DNA from: Hesseltinella vesiculosa
Lineage: Eukaryota > Mucoromycota > Mucoromycetes > Mucorales > Cunninghamellaceae
Reading direction: 5' to 3'
Length of the DNA: 64,000 bases
Assembly: GCA_002104935.1 (NCBI GenBank)
Contig: MCGT01000001.1
Span: forward strand, 744,001 to 808,000
Under the pieces are notes generated by a model. That model saw only the letters and a program-made list of their open reading frames with translations, did no database searches and had not been told where the DNA came from. Numbering within the stretch: position 1 is the first letter of the stretch; every line of letters starts with the position of its first letter. Position numbers and translations under genes: made by a program. This document shows, piece by piece, positions 34,413 through 45,329 of the stretch.

Positions 34413-34901
34413 ATGGCCACTGAAGCTGGGGAAATTAACGAAAAAAAAAGCAGGACCAAAACATTAACAACGATATCAACTAAAAAACCAAGAGTGCTAG
34501 CGTCTGATGCCTATTGGTGTATAACCAGAGCAGATTCCTTGTGCGCCAAAGATTTTGCGATCCAATTCAAGTATGGCGACCGTCAGTCTTGCCATGGACG
34601 GTGTATGGCTATTCTCAAGAAAGTTATACCTGAGACACAAAAAGACGTACTTCTTGAAGAGTTTAAGTCATGGAAACAAGCTTTGGATTGCACCGAGTTC
34701 TGGCGGGAGGGGCGACGTATCCGCGCCTTGGCAGTGGTCGATGATATCTGTGCTGACACCGTTAATAGTCGTTTTGTTGCCAGCTCCCAAGATCTGAAAG
34801 ACATGGTCCCATTTTACCACGAGATATCTCAACAGATACTTCCCTCCTTCTGTCGAGGCAGGTGGTGGTGGGAGGGAGGTATCAGTTGGGGCAGGTGGTA
34901 G
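34413..34901 (+). CDS. Inverted-repeat ORF, left copy; unknown basic/cysteine protein
   Basis: The ATG at 34413 begins MATEAGEINEKKSRTK and 162 codons follow to a stop inside the minisatellite. The central part has YWCITRADSLCAKDFAIQFK, GDRQSCHGRCMAILKKVIPE and EEFKSWKQALDCTEFWREGR, then SQDLKDMVPFYHEISQQ. Four or five cysteines plus His might bind zinc, and the basic N terminus could bind DNA, but the family is not recognised. The last 20 residues are read from the antisense strand of the minisatellite (RWWWEGG), so the natural C terminus has been lost by the inversion. The frame is otherwise intact, unlike its right-arm partner. Confidence 0.5.
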   Translation: MATEAGEINEKKSRTKTLTTISTKKPRVLASDAYWCITRADSLCAKDFAIQFKYGDRQSCHGRCMAILKKVIPETQKDVLLEEFKSWKQALDCTEFWREGRRIRALAVVDDICADTVNSRFVASSQDLKDMVPFYHEISQQILPSFCRGRWWWEGGISWGRW

Positions 34902-35779
34902 TGGGATGGATGTATCTGCTGAGGCAGGTGGTGGTGGTGGGATTGAGGTATCTGCTGAGGCAGGTGGTGGTGGTGGGATTGAGGTATCTGCTGAGGCAGG
35001 CGGTGGTGGGATGGAGGTATCTGCTGAGGCAGGTGGTGGTGGTGGGATTGAGGTATCTGCTGAGGCAGGCGGTGGTGGGAGGGGGGTATCAGTTGGGGCA
35101 GGTGGTGGTGGGAGGGAGGTATCTGCTGAGGCAGGTGGTGGTGGGAGGGAGGTATCTGTCGAGGCAGGTGGTGGTGGGAGGGAGGTATCTGCTGAGGCAG
35201 GTGGTGGTGGTGGGATTGAGGTATCTGCTGAGGCAGGCGGTGGTGGGATGGAGGTATCTGCTGAGGCAGGCGGTGGTGGGATGGAGGTATCTGTCGAGGC
35301 AGGTGGTGGTGGGAGGGAGGTATCAGTTGGGGCAGGTGGTGGTGGGAGGGAAGTATCTGTTGAGATATCTCGTGGTAAAATGGGACCATGTCTTTCAGAT
35401 CTTGGGAGCTGGCAACAAAACGACTATTAACGGTGTCAGCACAGTTATCATCGACCACTGCCAAGGCGCGGATACGTCGCCCCTCCCGCCAGAACTCGGT
35501 GCAATCCAAAGTTTGTTTCCATGACTTAAACTCTTCAAGAAGCACGTCTTTTTGTGTCTCAGGTATAACTTTCTTGAGAATAGCCATACACCGTCCATGG
35601 CAAGACTGACGGTCGCCATACTTGAATTGGATCGCAAAATCTTTGGCGCACAAGGAATCTGCTCTGGTTATACACCATTAGGCATCAGACGCTAGCACTC
35701 TTGGTTTTTTAGTTGATATCGTTGTTACTGTTTTGGTCCTGCGTTTTTTTTCGTTAATTTCCCCAGCTTCAGTGGCCAT
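34829..35779 (-). pseudogene. Inverted-repeat ORF, right copy, with one nonsense codon
   Basis: Read on the minus strand from the ATG at 35779, the same protein as the left copy appears, but the TAT for Tyr in DAYWCITRADS is TAA at 35680-35678. Downstream the frame is open for another 280 codons, through the conserved region and then through the whole minisatellite, read as alternating 11/12-residue units of the type PSHHHLPRQIP and PQSHHHHLPQQIP. One stop in an otherwise open frame suggests recent inactivation, or readthrough or re-initiation at the internal Met (35653). Confidence 0.6.
34848..35344 (-). repeat. Coding-frame minisatellite, 33/36-bp units
   Basis: About 14-15 tandem units alternate between 33 bp and 36 bp and differ mainly by one GGT triplet. 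The core on the plus strand is GAGGCAGGTGGTGGTGGGA with variable GGTATC junctions. All units are multiples of three, so the frame of the minus-strand ORF stays open. On the minus strand it encodes a Pro/His/Gln repeat. Because no unit carries a stop in any strand, antisense frames are open too, but these are by-products. Confidence 0.85.
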
Positions 35780-35962
35780 GGTAGTAATGAAAAAAAAAAA
35801 GATAAAAGGGTGATGCGGCACAAAAAAAAAATTGTTTTTTTGTTTTGCTTTTGGCAAAAACGGCATTGAAATGCTCGAGTCAGTGGCACAGAAAACTGTA
35901 TACCAGTTCACAAATAAAAAAAGCAAGTGGATGCCCACAGCGTGAAAAAAAATGGCAAGTGA

Positions 35963-36286
35963 ATGGCAGAAGCGCGAAAAAAAGGGACAGGTGGATGCCC
36001 ACATTGTAAAAGGACAACGTGTAATGGAAATATATCACAGTGTAAGAAAAAGGGTCATAATATTAGAAAAAACTGCACAAGGTATGATTCGCCACAGCGC
36101 TCGAAAAAAAAAAGGCACAGCGCCAAAAGCATGGCAAATGATTCAGTAAAAAACACGGCAGTGTTCAATCCGTTTGGCCATAAAAAACCAAGGAAGACAA
36201 GTAAATCGTCAAAGCGTAAAAGATTTAATGGGAAAGGCTTTTTAATGGTTGCCATATTTTTTTTTTATGAGCATCGTTTGTTTTAA
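35963..36286 (+). CDS. Short zinc-knuckle ORF, possibly a transposase tail
   Basis: A 107-codon ORF encodes CPHCKRTTCNGNISQC and KKKGHNIRKNC in the first 40 residues, i.e. Cys12, Cys15, Cys20, Cys27, His32 and Cys38. The QC-x4-H-x5-C part resembles the zinc knuckle near the C terminus of MULE-type transposases and related domesticated proteins. The rest is Lys/Ser/Arg-rich. The preceding 60 bp contain a short imperfect duplication (GTGGATGCCCACA twice). It directly follows the right arm of the inverted repeat, so both may belong to one element. Complete status is doubtful. Confidence 0.4.
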   Translation: MAEARKKGTGGCPHCKRTTCNGNISQCKKKGHNIRKNCTRYDSPQRSKKKRHSAKSMANDSVKNTAVFNPFGHKKPRKTSKSSKRKRFNGKGFLMVAIFFFYEHRLF

Positions 36287-36301
36287 TGAACATACCAAGC
36301 A

Positions 36302-36393
36302 GCCAGTAGGAAGCCGAGTTTCAATCTCCGGCCTACTGGCCGCCCAGCTCACAGCCAGGTCACCATGGCACAGGCCTGTCTATTGTCATGGTG
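36302..36393. other. Two adjacent perfect hairpins
   Basis: GCCAGTAGG (36302-36310) pairs with CCTACTGGC (36332-36340), and CACCATG (36361-36367) pairs with CATGGTG (36387-36393). They sit between the zinc-knuckle ORF and the N-myristoyltransferase gene. They could be a structured end of the upstream element, or chance. Confidence 0.35.
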
Positions 36394-36578
36394 AAGAGTC
36401 GACACTTGTCATTGCCCTTCGTTCAGAATGATATGGCAAGGGTTGAAGTGAGGAGATGAAAGTGGGGCTACGAAGACGAATGAATAATAAATAAATAAAA
36501 AGGCTGGCGCTGTTTTTTTGTGTGATTGAAGTTCCCTTTTTTTTTTTCTTTTCTTTTTTTTTTGCCACGTTTTACGCA

Positions 36579-38386
36579 ATGCCTAAAGACAAACAATCCC
36601 AGATGCCCAGTTTGCAAGATCTCCTTGCGGGACGAGGCGACATGGATGAAGAATCTCGACGCAAGCTCGAAGCATTGCTACGCACCTTGTCCCTGCAAGA
36701 AGACGACAGCAAAAACAAAAAGGACATGGAGTCCCATCGTTTTTGGCGAACGCAGCCTGTGCTCAAGTATGGTAAGTAAAAGAGATCCCTGTGGCTGACA
36801 CGTTTTCATTTGTGAATGGACCATGCCATTGGATTAATGTACTAATGCTTCATTTATGACGTTGCGATGGGTGGTAGATGAAGTGAGTGACGAAATTGGC
36901 GCCATTGAGCCTTCAGTGCCTGTGGATCAAGTCAAGCAGACGCCCGAATCGCTCCCCAATGACTTTGAATGGTGTGAGCTTGATATGCGCGATGAGCAGG
37001 ATGTAAGTTTGGACAAACATCTTGGCATCAGCGCTTGATCTCACCAATGCCTGTCTGTCTATCTAGGCAAAGGAGCTGTACGACTTTTTGACTAAAAACT
37101 ACGTGGAGGACGATGGCGGCCAATTCCGTTTCGACTATTCCTTTGAGTTTTTGCGATGGTAAGGGCGAAGTGATATGTCAATGAGAAGAGCAGTATGGTG
37201 CTCATCCTCTCTACTCTTTTTTTTTTTTTTTTTTTTGGGTGGATATGTTAGGGCTTTGCAACCTCCTGGCTGGCGAAAGGACTGGTTGGTGGGTGTGCGT
37301 GTCACGTCGACAAGACGGCTCGTGGCTTTTATCAGTGCCATCCCCGTGCATTTGCGTACCATGGACAAGTAAGGGCGATGGCGGGATGCAGTCAAGGATT
37401 GGAGGGCTCAATGGCATTTTTTAGGGTGACGCTGATGACGGAAATCAATTTTTTGAATGTTCACAAGCGGCTTCGATCCAAACGTCTGGCTCCAGTGATG
37501 ATCCGTGAAATCACTCGCCGCAGTCATTTGCAAGGCATTTTCCAGGCCGTATACACTGCTGGTGCTGTGCTGCCCAAACCCGTCTCCACCTGCCAGTAAG
37601 GACCCCAAGCCGGAAAGAGGACGGTTCTCACCCACATTGCTTAGGTATTTCCACCGATCTCTGAATCCCAAGAAGTTGGTGGAGTGCGGATTTTCGCGCG
37701 TTCCTCACAACTCCACCATGGCACGCATGATCAAGAATTACAAGGTGCCCGAAAAGCCGGCGCTTGAGGGCTTCCGCGTGATGGAGGCCAAAGACGTGCC
37801 CGAGGTGCGTGCGCTTCTGAACAAGTTCTTGGCTCGCTACCAGTTTGCTCCTGAGTTTGAATCCGATGAAGAAATCGTCCATTGGATCCTGCCTCATGAA
37901 AAGGTTGTCTGGAGCTATGTCGTCGAGGTGAGCAAGACAAGCGGAAGATGAGTGGCATCTGATAGGTCTGACCGGCTTTCTTTATTTTGTGCGCTGCAGG
38001 ACCCTACTACACACAAGATTACCGATATGGTGTCGTTCTATTCGCTGCCCAGCACGGTGATCGGCAACCCCAAGCACTCGACACTGAACGCCGCATACCT
38101 ATTTTACTATGCGACGGACAAGGGCTTGCCTGAGCAAAAAGGCGGTGAGTTGGACGAGCAAGCCCAGGCCACCTTTGGGAACCGGTTGAATGAAGTCATG
38201 GCCGATGCGCTTGTCATGGCCCGAAAGCAGGATTTCGATGTCTTTAACGCGCTGCATCTGATGGACAACCATACCTTTTTATCAACGCAAAAATTCGGTA
38301 GCGGTGATGGCTTCTTGAACTTTTATGTCTACAACTGGCGTTGCCCCGAGGTCCAGCAGGAAAAGATCGGTCTGGTCATGTTGTGA
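36579..38386 (+). CDS. NMT1: Glycylpeptide N-tetradecanoyltransferase (N-myristoyltransferase)
   Basis: Seven exons (36579-36771, 36878-37002, 37067-37158, 37252-37368, 37425-37595, 37645-37927, 38000-38386) encode 455 residues. Family signatures: [33 protein letters not shown], then [40 protein letters not shown] and [16 protein letters not shown], and near the C terminus [20 protein letters not shown] and a final hydrophobic Leu (GLVML), whose carboxylate acts in catalysis in this family. NMT transfers myristate from myristoyl-CoA to the N-terminal Gly of proteins such as ARF GTPases, in the cytosol and at ribosomes. Length matches yeast Nmt1 (455). The start gives [14 protein letters not shown], the usual disordered N terminus. 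It is an essential enzyme in studied fungi. Confidence 0.96.
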
Positions 38387-38528
38387 TCGCCTCGATATCG
38401 ACTGCATGCCAGTTTTCTTTTTTCTTTTTTTTTTTTTTTTGGCGATGCATTCTCATTTGTAGGCAATAGATGTTACAAGGTTTGCTGGCCTTAAGAAGCC
38501 AGTTTAATAAAAATACAGCAGAAAGGGT

Positions 38529-40211
<1,683 letters not shown>

Positions 40212-40231
40212 TCAAGGTTAAGCTAGCATGG

Positions 40232-42869
40232 TTATTGTTGGACTTGGAAAGCAGGGGAATGGGAGGCGTTGTCTACGTTGGAGGCCTTTTCAGTGTAGTC
40301 GACCATCCAGGCCAGCACTAGATAAAAAGCGTCCGGTGAGCAAAAAGCGTTCTCTTCTCTCTTCCGATTTGATTCTTTACCTTCTTGGTGCCATTTGAGA
40401 GAGTTGGCGGGCTTGAGTACCCAGTGGTTTTCATTGGGGAAGTATACAAAGCGAGAGGCCACATTACGGCGTTGGAGAGCCGTAAACACAGCAATGCCTT
40501 CGGATTCAGGCAAACGGAAATCACGACCGCCTATAAAAAAAACCGGGTGAGTTTCCTCCTGTTTCAGATGGAGCCTATTTCTTTTACCATGGATGACCAA
40601 GGTGGGGGTCTTCCATTGGTGTACAAAGTTGGAGGGCGAGAAGCGTTCATAAATGATGCGAGCAGCAGGGTTAAAAGGAGGACCACCAAACTATTTTTTT
40701 TTTTTAAAAAAAAAAAAAGACGAATGCCTTGGTCAGCCTCTATGTTTTCTGTCACAGCCATGCTTCTCGTTTGACAAACTTGCCTCCTGTTTTTTTTTTT
40801 TTAAAAAAAAAAAGAGAGTGAGCTCGAGCCTTTTTTTTTTTTTTTTTTTTGCAAAAGAGGGGTGTGACGTACGACTTCAGGGAAGTAGACTTCTTCGGTA
40901 GAGTAGTATGTGGAGATGGTGCTAAAGATACCGTCATGACTGACGAGGGAGCTGAATCGGTCGGTGTGGCCATTGATCTGCAGGAAAAGGGCGAGTTAAA
41001 AGAGGTGAGAGAGGAGGCGGTCTATTTACCCAGTTGATCATGGTGGCACCATAGCTAGCACCAAGACCAGAGACACGGGAACCATCCATGTAAGGGTAGG
41101 TGTTGAGGATGTGGTCCAGACCGACCATCAAGTCTTCGTAAGGATAGGTGAACCAGTTCTTGTTGATGGCATCGGTGAAGGCTTGGCCATAGCCAGTGGA
41201 GCCGTGGGGATTGATGGCAACGGCGATAAAGCCGGCACCGGCATTGGCAAAGGCATGGTAGTTCCAGCGGGTGGACCAGGCATCGGACCAAGCACTCTGA
41301 GGTCCACCATGGACCAAAAAGGCAACGGGGTATCTCAGACTGGGATCAAAGTTGGCGGGCTTGACGATCCAGCCATGCACGCGGTCGTTCAGGGCACCTT
41401 TGAATTCGAATTCCTCGGGCTGGGACATGTCGGTTTCGGAAAGGGCCTTGGCCAAGGCGTCCGACACGCCGAGCCGGTTGAGCTTGTTGGCGGCAAAGGT
41501 GTGGGCAATAGTGGGGTGGTTCATGGAGGAGAGGCCGAAGAGCAGGGAGTTATCAGGGAGCACGGACAGGCTGGCGGCGGCGTGTTCTTGGGTCAGGGCA
41601 GTGATGGCTTCGGTGGCAAGGTCAATGGCAAACACCTTGTTGCGGCCGTTTTCACCGGCAACCACAAACAGCTGGCTTTCGTCGTTGGAGAACTGGATTT
41701 CCGAGGGGCTTCGGTCCCATTGTTCGACAATGACGGAGCGTTTGTTGGTGACAGGGTCGTAGATGACAATACGGTTGCGGTCTGATTCGTATTGGGGCAC
41801 ATACATTTGGAGATAAGCAATACGGCCGGAGCGAGGGGCATACACAGGGCCGCTGGAAGCGGCTTCAATGTCGTCATTCAGTACCTCAGGCACGGCGGTT
41901 TCGCTTTCCAGCGACAGGCGGTAGACAAACTGAGAGGTTTGCCAAGCATTGTCGCGCGAAGAGATTTTGGAGACAAAGGTGATTTCCAAACCTGTATAAA
42001 ATTACCAGGTGAGTGGCCAGTTAAAAAAGGAGGTAGGAGATTTTACCGTTCTTGGAAATGTCAAAATCAGAAGCATCACCGCTGGGGAAGCCAGGACTTT
42101 GCTATAGAAACATCGACGATGAGAATGGCGTGCTTGAATTTTTGTAGGACGGTCTTACCAAGCCGGTGTTTTTCAAGAGGTTGCGGGGGGTGTTTTTGAG
42201 TTGGTAGCGGCCGTCGACGAGTTGCAGGTCGACCGAGAACAGCTGGTTACGTTGTTGTTCGATGTAACTGTCCCAGTGACGGACCATCAATTGGTCATAG
42301 ACCTTGGCGTCGTGTTTGATGGTTTCCTTGTCGTGGTCGTCCTTTTCCTTGGCTTCTTGCAAGGTGGCGGCGTCGGGGTGGACGTAGGCAGAAAAGACCA
42401 GGCGTAGTTGTTCAGCATTGAACTTGAAGTTGGAAGCGGCGATGGGGAAATCCGTCAGGCGATAGGGATCAGACTTGTCGTCGATGTTGAGAACATACAG
42501 CTGGTCGATGGGCTGGTCTTGTTTGTGCCAGACAAAGGCGACATGGTGGTCGTCCAAAAAGAAGGGTTCGCCATGGGTGTCGCCAAGCACGGGGTTGGTC
42601 AAGCCTTGGACATGGCCGGTTTTCAAGTCGGTTAGGTACAGGTGTTTTTGGGTCTAAAGAAGGAGGGTTAAACAGGAATGAGAGATCAGGTTCTATGCTT
42701 ACTTGGTCTTGGTCAATGAGGTATTCCGATTCAGCATAAACTGCCCATTGGCCGGAAGGATTGGGCACGGGGCCGAAGGGCGGGGGAATGCAACAAGTTG
42801 GCTAGGAGTCAAGGGTTCGGCCATGGCAAGGGCAAAAGAGGAGAGGAGAAAGAAAGACAATGATCTCAT
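40232..42869 (-). CDS. Secreted S9 prolyl-oligopeptidase family peptidase (dipeptidyl-peptidase V-like), apparent frameshift
   Basis: Eight exons (42869-42703, 42653-42159, 42101-42047, 41991-41030, 40977-40873, 40690-40588, 40530-40381, 40317-40232) encode about 707 residues. A signal peptide is obvious (MRSLSFFLLSSFALAMA). A beta-propeller-like N half is followed by an alpha/beta hydrolase: VAFLVHGGPQSAWSD, nucleophile GLGASYGATMINW, Asp in GGRDFRLPESEG and His in PNENHWVLKP, the full Ser-Asp-His triad. Fungal DPPV enzymes with this layout are secreted and release X-Ala dipeptides. In exon 1 the signal-peptide frame does not continue into VPNPSGQWAVYAESEY: one C appears to be missing in the run at 42769-42772. 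This may be a sequencing error or a real disabling mutation. The end of exon 5 could also be three bases shorter. Confidence 0.85.
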
Positions 42870-44239
42870 TGTTCACCTCTTTTTTTTTTTTATTCTAGAA
42901 TGAAACAGAGCAAAGGAAAAGGAAAAAGAAACGGCGAAACGCGGTTTTAAATGGTTTTTTTTTTTTTTGAGCCAAAACTGGGCTGTGTGTCCCAGGCACT
43001 TGCACGTCTTTGTTCCCTTGTTTCCTTTGCCTTGAAAGCCTGTTCTTTTCTCTTTGGCTTCGCTTGTTATTCCTTTTTTTTTTTTTTTCCTCAGTCATGC
43101 ATGGCTAATACCTTCTGTCGATCTAAATTCTTTTAGATTAGTTCCGTGCCGAGGGTAAGGAACAAAAAAAACCAGTAGGTCCATTTTTAGGCGAGAATTC
43201 CCTTTTTTAGGTGGCCCTTTCTCAGGGCTTCCAAGGGACCGTTGTCAATTTTTCTTTCCAGTTTGAAAAGCGTCGCCAAAATTGGTATAAAAAAAGCCAG
43301 ACGGCAAGTCAGGTTTTATTGCTGCATCGAGTTTACACCATAAGAAGCAATGAAAGAGAGAGAAAAGACAAAAAAAGGAATTGTTCACTTTCATTCCGTA
43401 CCATGGACTGAAGGGTGATGTCAGGGATATCTTGGTGCTGGTCAGGGAAAAGACCTTTGGTGGTTCAATGGACGGGTGATCCATAGCATGTTTCGAGCTG
43501 CATTTGGATGCGTTGCCAGCGCTGTCCGCAAGGAACGGAGGCCGCGGCCATCAGCAACGTTGGTCCAGGTCATTCCAGGGTTGCAACCGGGTGTCCGCAT
43601 TGACAACACACCGGTGATGTCCAGTCGCCGACAACCCCACCTGTCGATCTGCTCTTCGCACCAACGTTTTCAAACGGGCATCCAGGCCTCAAGGATGACC
43701 TCGGCACTTGTGACGACCAACTTTACCAGGACCCAAGAATCAGGGTGTGACAACACGTGGGCTTGGAGCCGGATCGCTGACAGGCGCGCCGACGTGGGGT
43801 CTGGGGGAGTTGGTGGGGGAGTTGTGCCGCCAGGGGTGAGGCAGATCTAGCATTTTCTGCTTCCTTTTGCGTGTGCGTCGTGAGTTGCCAGGTCGCTCGC
43901 TGCTTCTTCACAGAAGATAGGTCATGATGTGCTTGGTGTAGCTCGCCTTGCTGTAGAATGTTCCTAACTTTTCTCGTTTTGAATCGCTTTTGCTTCATTT
44001 CCAGGGTACAATGGCCAATCAAGGGAGACTGAGCTGACGAGGATTAAAAAGAAAAGGAGGGGAACACGCGAAGCCGAGTAAAAGAAAGTTCACTCAGCAA
44101 AATATCGAACAGTAAGGCTCGCGTCGTCTCTGAACTTTTTTCCACCGACGTGTGCAGGCGGCATTCCATGAGCAGACATTAACATGGCATCCGTTTAATT
44201 TACATAGCGGGAATGGAGGAGGAGGAAGAAAATACAAGG
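42870..44239. other. Accessory intergenic region upstream of the peptidase gene
   Basis: This 1.4-kb stretch contains the promoter of the secreted peptidase (minus), A/T homopolymers near 42880, 42957 and 43074, and Fanzor-like relic C (about 43470-43790). The remaining frames have no recognisable content. Confidence 0.45.
43470..43790 (-). pseudogene. Fanzor/TnpB-like C-terminal relic C
   Basis: On the minus strand three frames together give the order expected for a Fanzor C terminus: GRHKCRGHP then GLDARLKTLVRRADR, then DWTSPVCCQCGHPVATLE (first CxxC, after the usual D-x-x-TS), then SVPCGQRWQR, and after a one-base shift PNAARNMLW. The second CxxC has Ser in place of its first Cys. The W-x-R-D-x-N-A-A-R-N signature needs one inserted base, so the copy is dead. 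It is diverged from relics A and B, implying an independent or older insertion. The upstream catalytic part is not recognisable. Confidence 0.55.
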
Positions 44240-45329
44240 TTATAGAGGAGAGGCGTGTTTAGGGGTGTTGGCGATATTAGTCAGTGGGGATTGATAGTCG
44301 GTCATGTCGTCGTCGTGATCAGCAAAGTCTAGGGGTAAATGGGGAGTGGCATTGCTAAAACCATTGTAGAGTTGATCCATCAGTTCCTCGGAAGTGGTAT
44401 TATTGAGTTCACCGAGCACGGCGTTTTGATCAATGGCTTGTTGTTCCGATTTGTAAATGGGGGTATCCGAATCCAAATCGTCGGTGGGGTCATGGATGGG
44501 AATGAGGGTGGCGTGAGTGGCTGGGGAGGAGGCGCAAGAGGACAGAGGCGTGCCAATGCTTGTGGAGGCAGCTGAGGAAGGGATGATCAGGCGTAGCGGT
44601 CGATTTTCGATAGGAGGTGTGATGCTGCCGTCCGAACTTGCTGAAGATACGTAATCATAGTCTGTGTTACTGGTGCGACTTTCAAAGGTGCAAATACAAT
44701 AGGAAGAGGGGCGATCACAGCGAGTACAAGGTTTTACCAATAAACCTAAGGGTTCCAAGGAGGTGAGTGCAAAGAAAAGACTTGGCTTCTCTTACCATCG
44801 AGTTCCAAGTCCTGCTTTTCACTTTCTAGATTATCAATAACAGACAGGCGGCGAGCTGGTTCGTTTGCAGGAGGGGACTAGGTGAAAGGAGTGAGTGGTG
44901 TTCAAAGAAAAATCAGGGGGGGGGGGAGAGGGAGGCGTACCAAAACGACGTCGATGGTCTGCTGTTGTGTTGGATATGGGTCTCGTTTGACAATGGACGC
45001 TAGAATAGAATAAATATGTAAAAAAAGGGGTTTAGGGTTCCATGGGTGGATTTTATTTATATAAAAACACTTACACAAACTCGTCTTGCACATGCATTTG
45101 ATATGGACTTGCTTGGTTTTCCTGAGATTGCGGCATTCGGCGCACTGTGATACTGGCCGTCCTTTTTTTCGGATTTCTACTAGTTCTCTATCGGCATGCT
45201 GACATGACGTTGACCGATGACCCTATCATAATGATGAGTAAACGGTCGGCGCCATGAAAGCGGTACCTTGATGCAAGTTAAGCAAGCGTATTTTTTCATG
45301 GATCCGTCTGTTGCTTGAATGTACACCAT
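44240..45329 (-). CDS. Copper-fist transcription factor
   Basis: Five exons (45329-45267, 45222-45075, 44999-44941, 44877-44796, 44745-44240) encode 285 residues. The N terminus is a copper fist: MVYIQATDGSMKKYACLTCI, then KGHRSTSCQH (Cys-x2-Cys-x8-Cys-x-His zinc ligands) and the KGRPVSQCAECRNLR minor-groove motif. A following Cys segment KCMCKTSLC belongs to the fist. Near residues 200-215 a second cluster, CTRCDRPSSYCICTFE, resembles the Cys-rich copper-sensing repeats of Ace1/Mac1/Cuf1. The remainder is Ser/Thr/Asp-rich. Such factors switch copper (and sometimes iron) uptake or detoxification genes. Whether this one activates uptake or detoxification cannot be read from sequence. A GT-AG intron probably lies in the 5' leader just before the start codon. 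Confidence 0.9.

Larger units (their letters stand above)
34337..35884. repeat. Large inverted repeat with minisatellite loop
   Basis: The left arm (34337-34847) and right arm (35884-35345, reverse complement) are near-identical over about 500 bp, from ACTGACTCGAGCATTTCAAT to CTCAACAGATACTTCCCTCC. The right arm has about 40 extra bases near 35820-35860 and a few substitutions. Each arm carries the same ORF, pointing inward, and the 0.5-kb loop is a tandem minisatellite. The arrangement is a tail-to-tail inverted duplication of one gene sharing a single repeat array. A mobile foldback element or a gene-amplification scar are both possible. Confidence 0.85.

Noticed and set aside
34848..35344. 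CRISPR-like array
   Set aside because: Units are directly adjacent with no unique spacers, and the genome is eukaryotic. It is a minisatellite.
34862..35524. Gly/Val-rich plus-strand ORFs (220 and 174 codons)
   Set aside because: They are antisense readings of the 33/36-bp minisatellite, open only because the unit length is a multiple of three.
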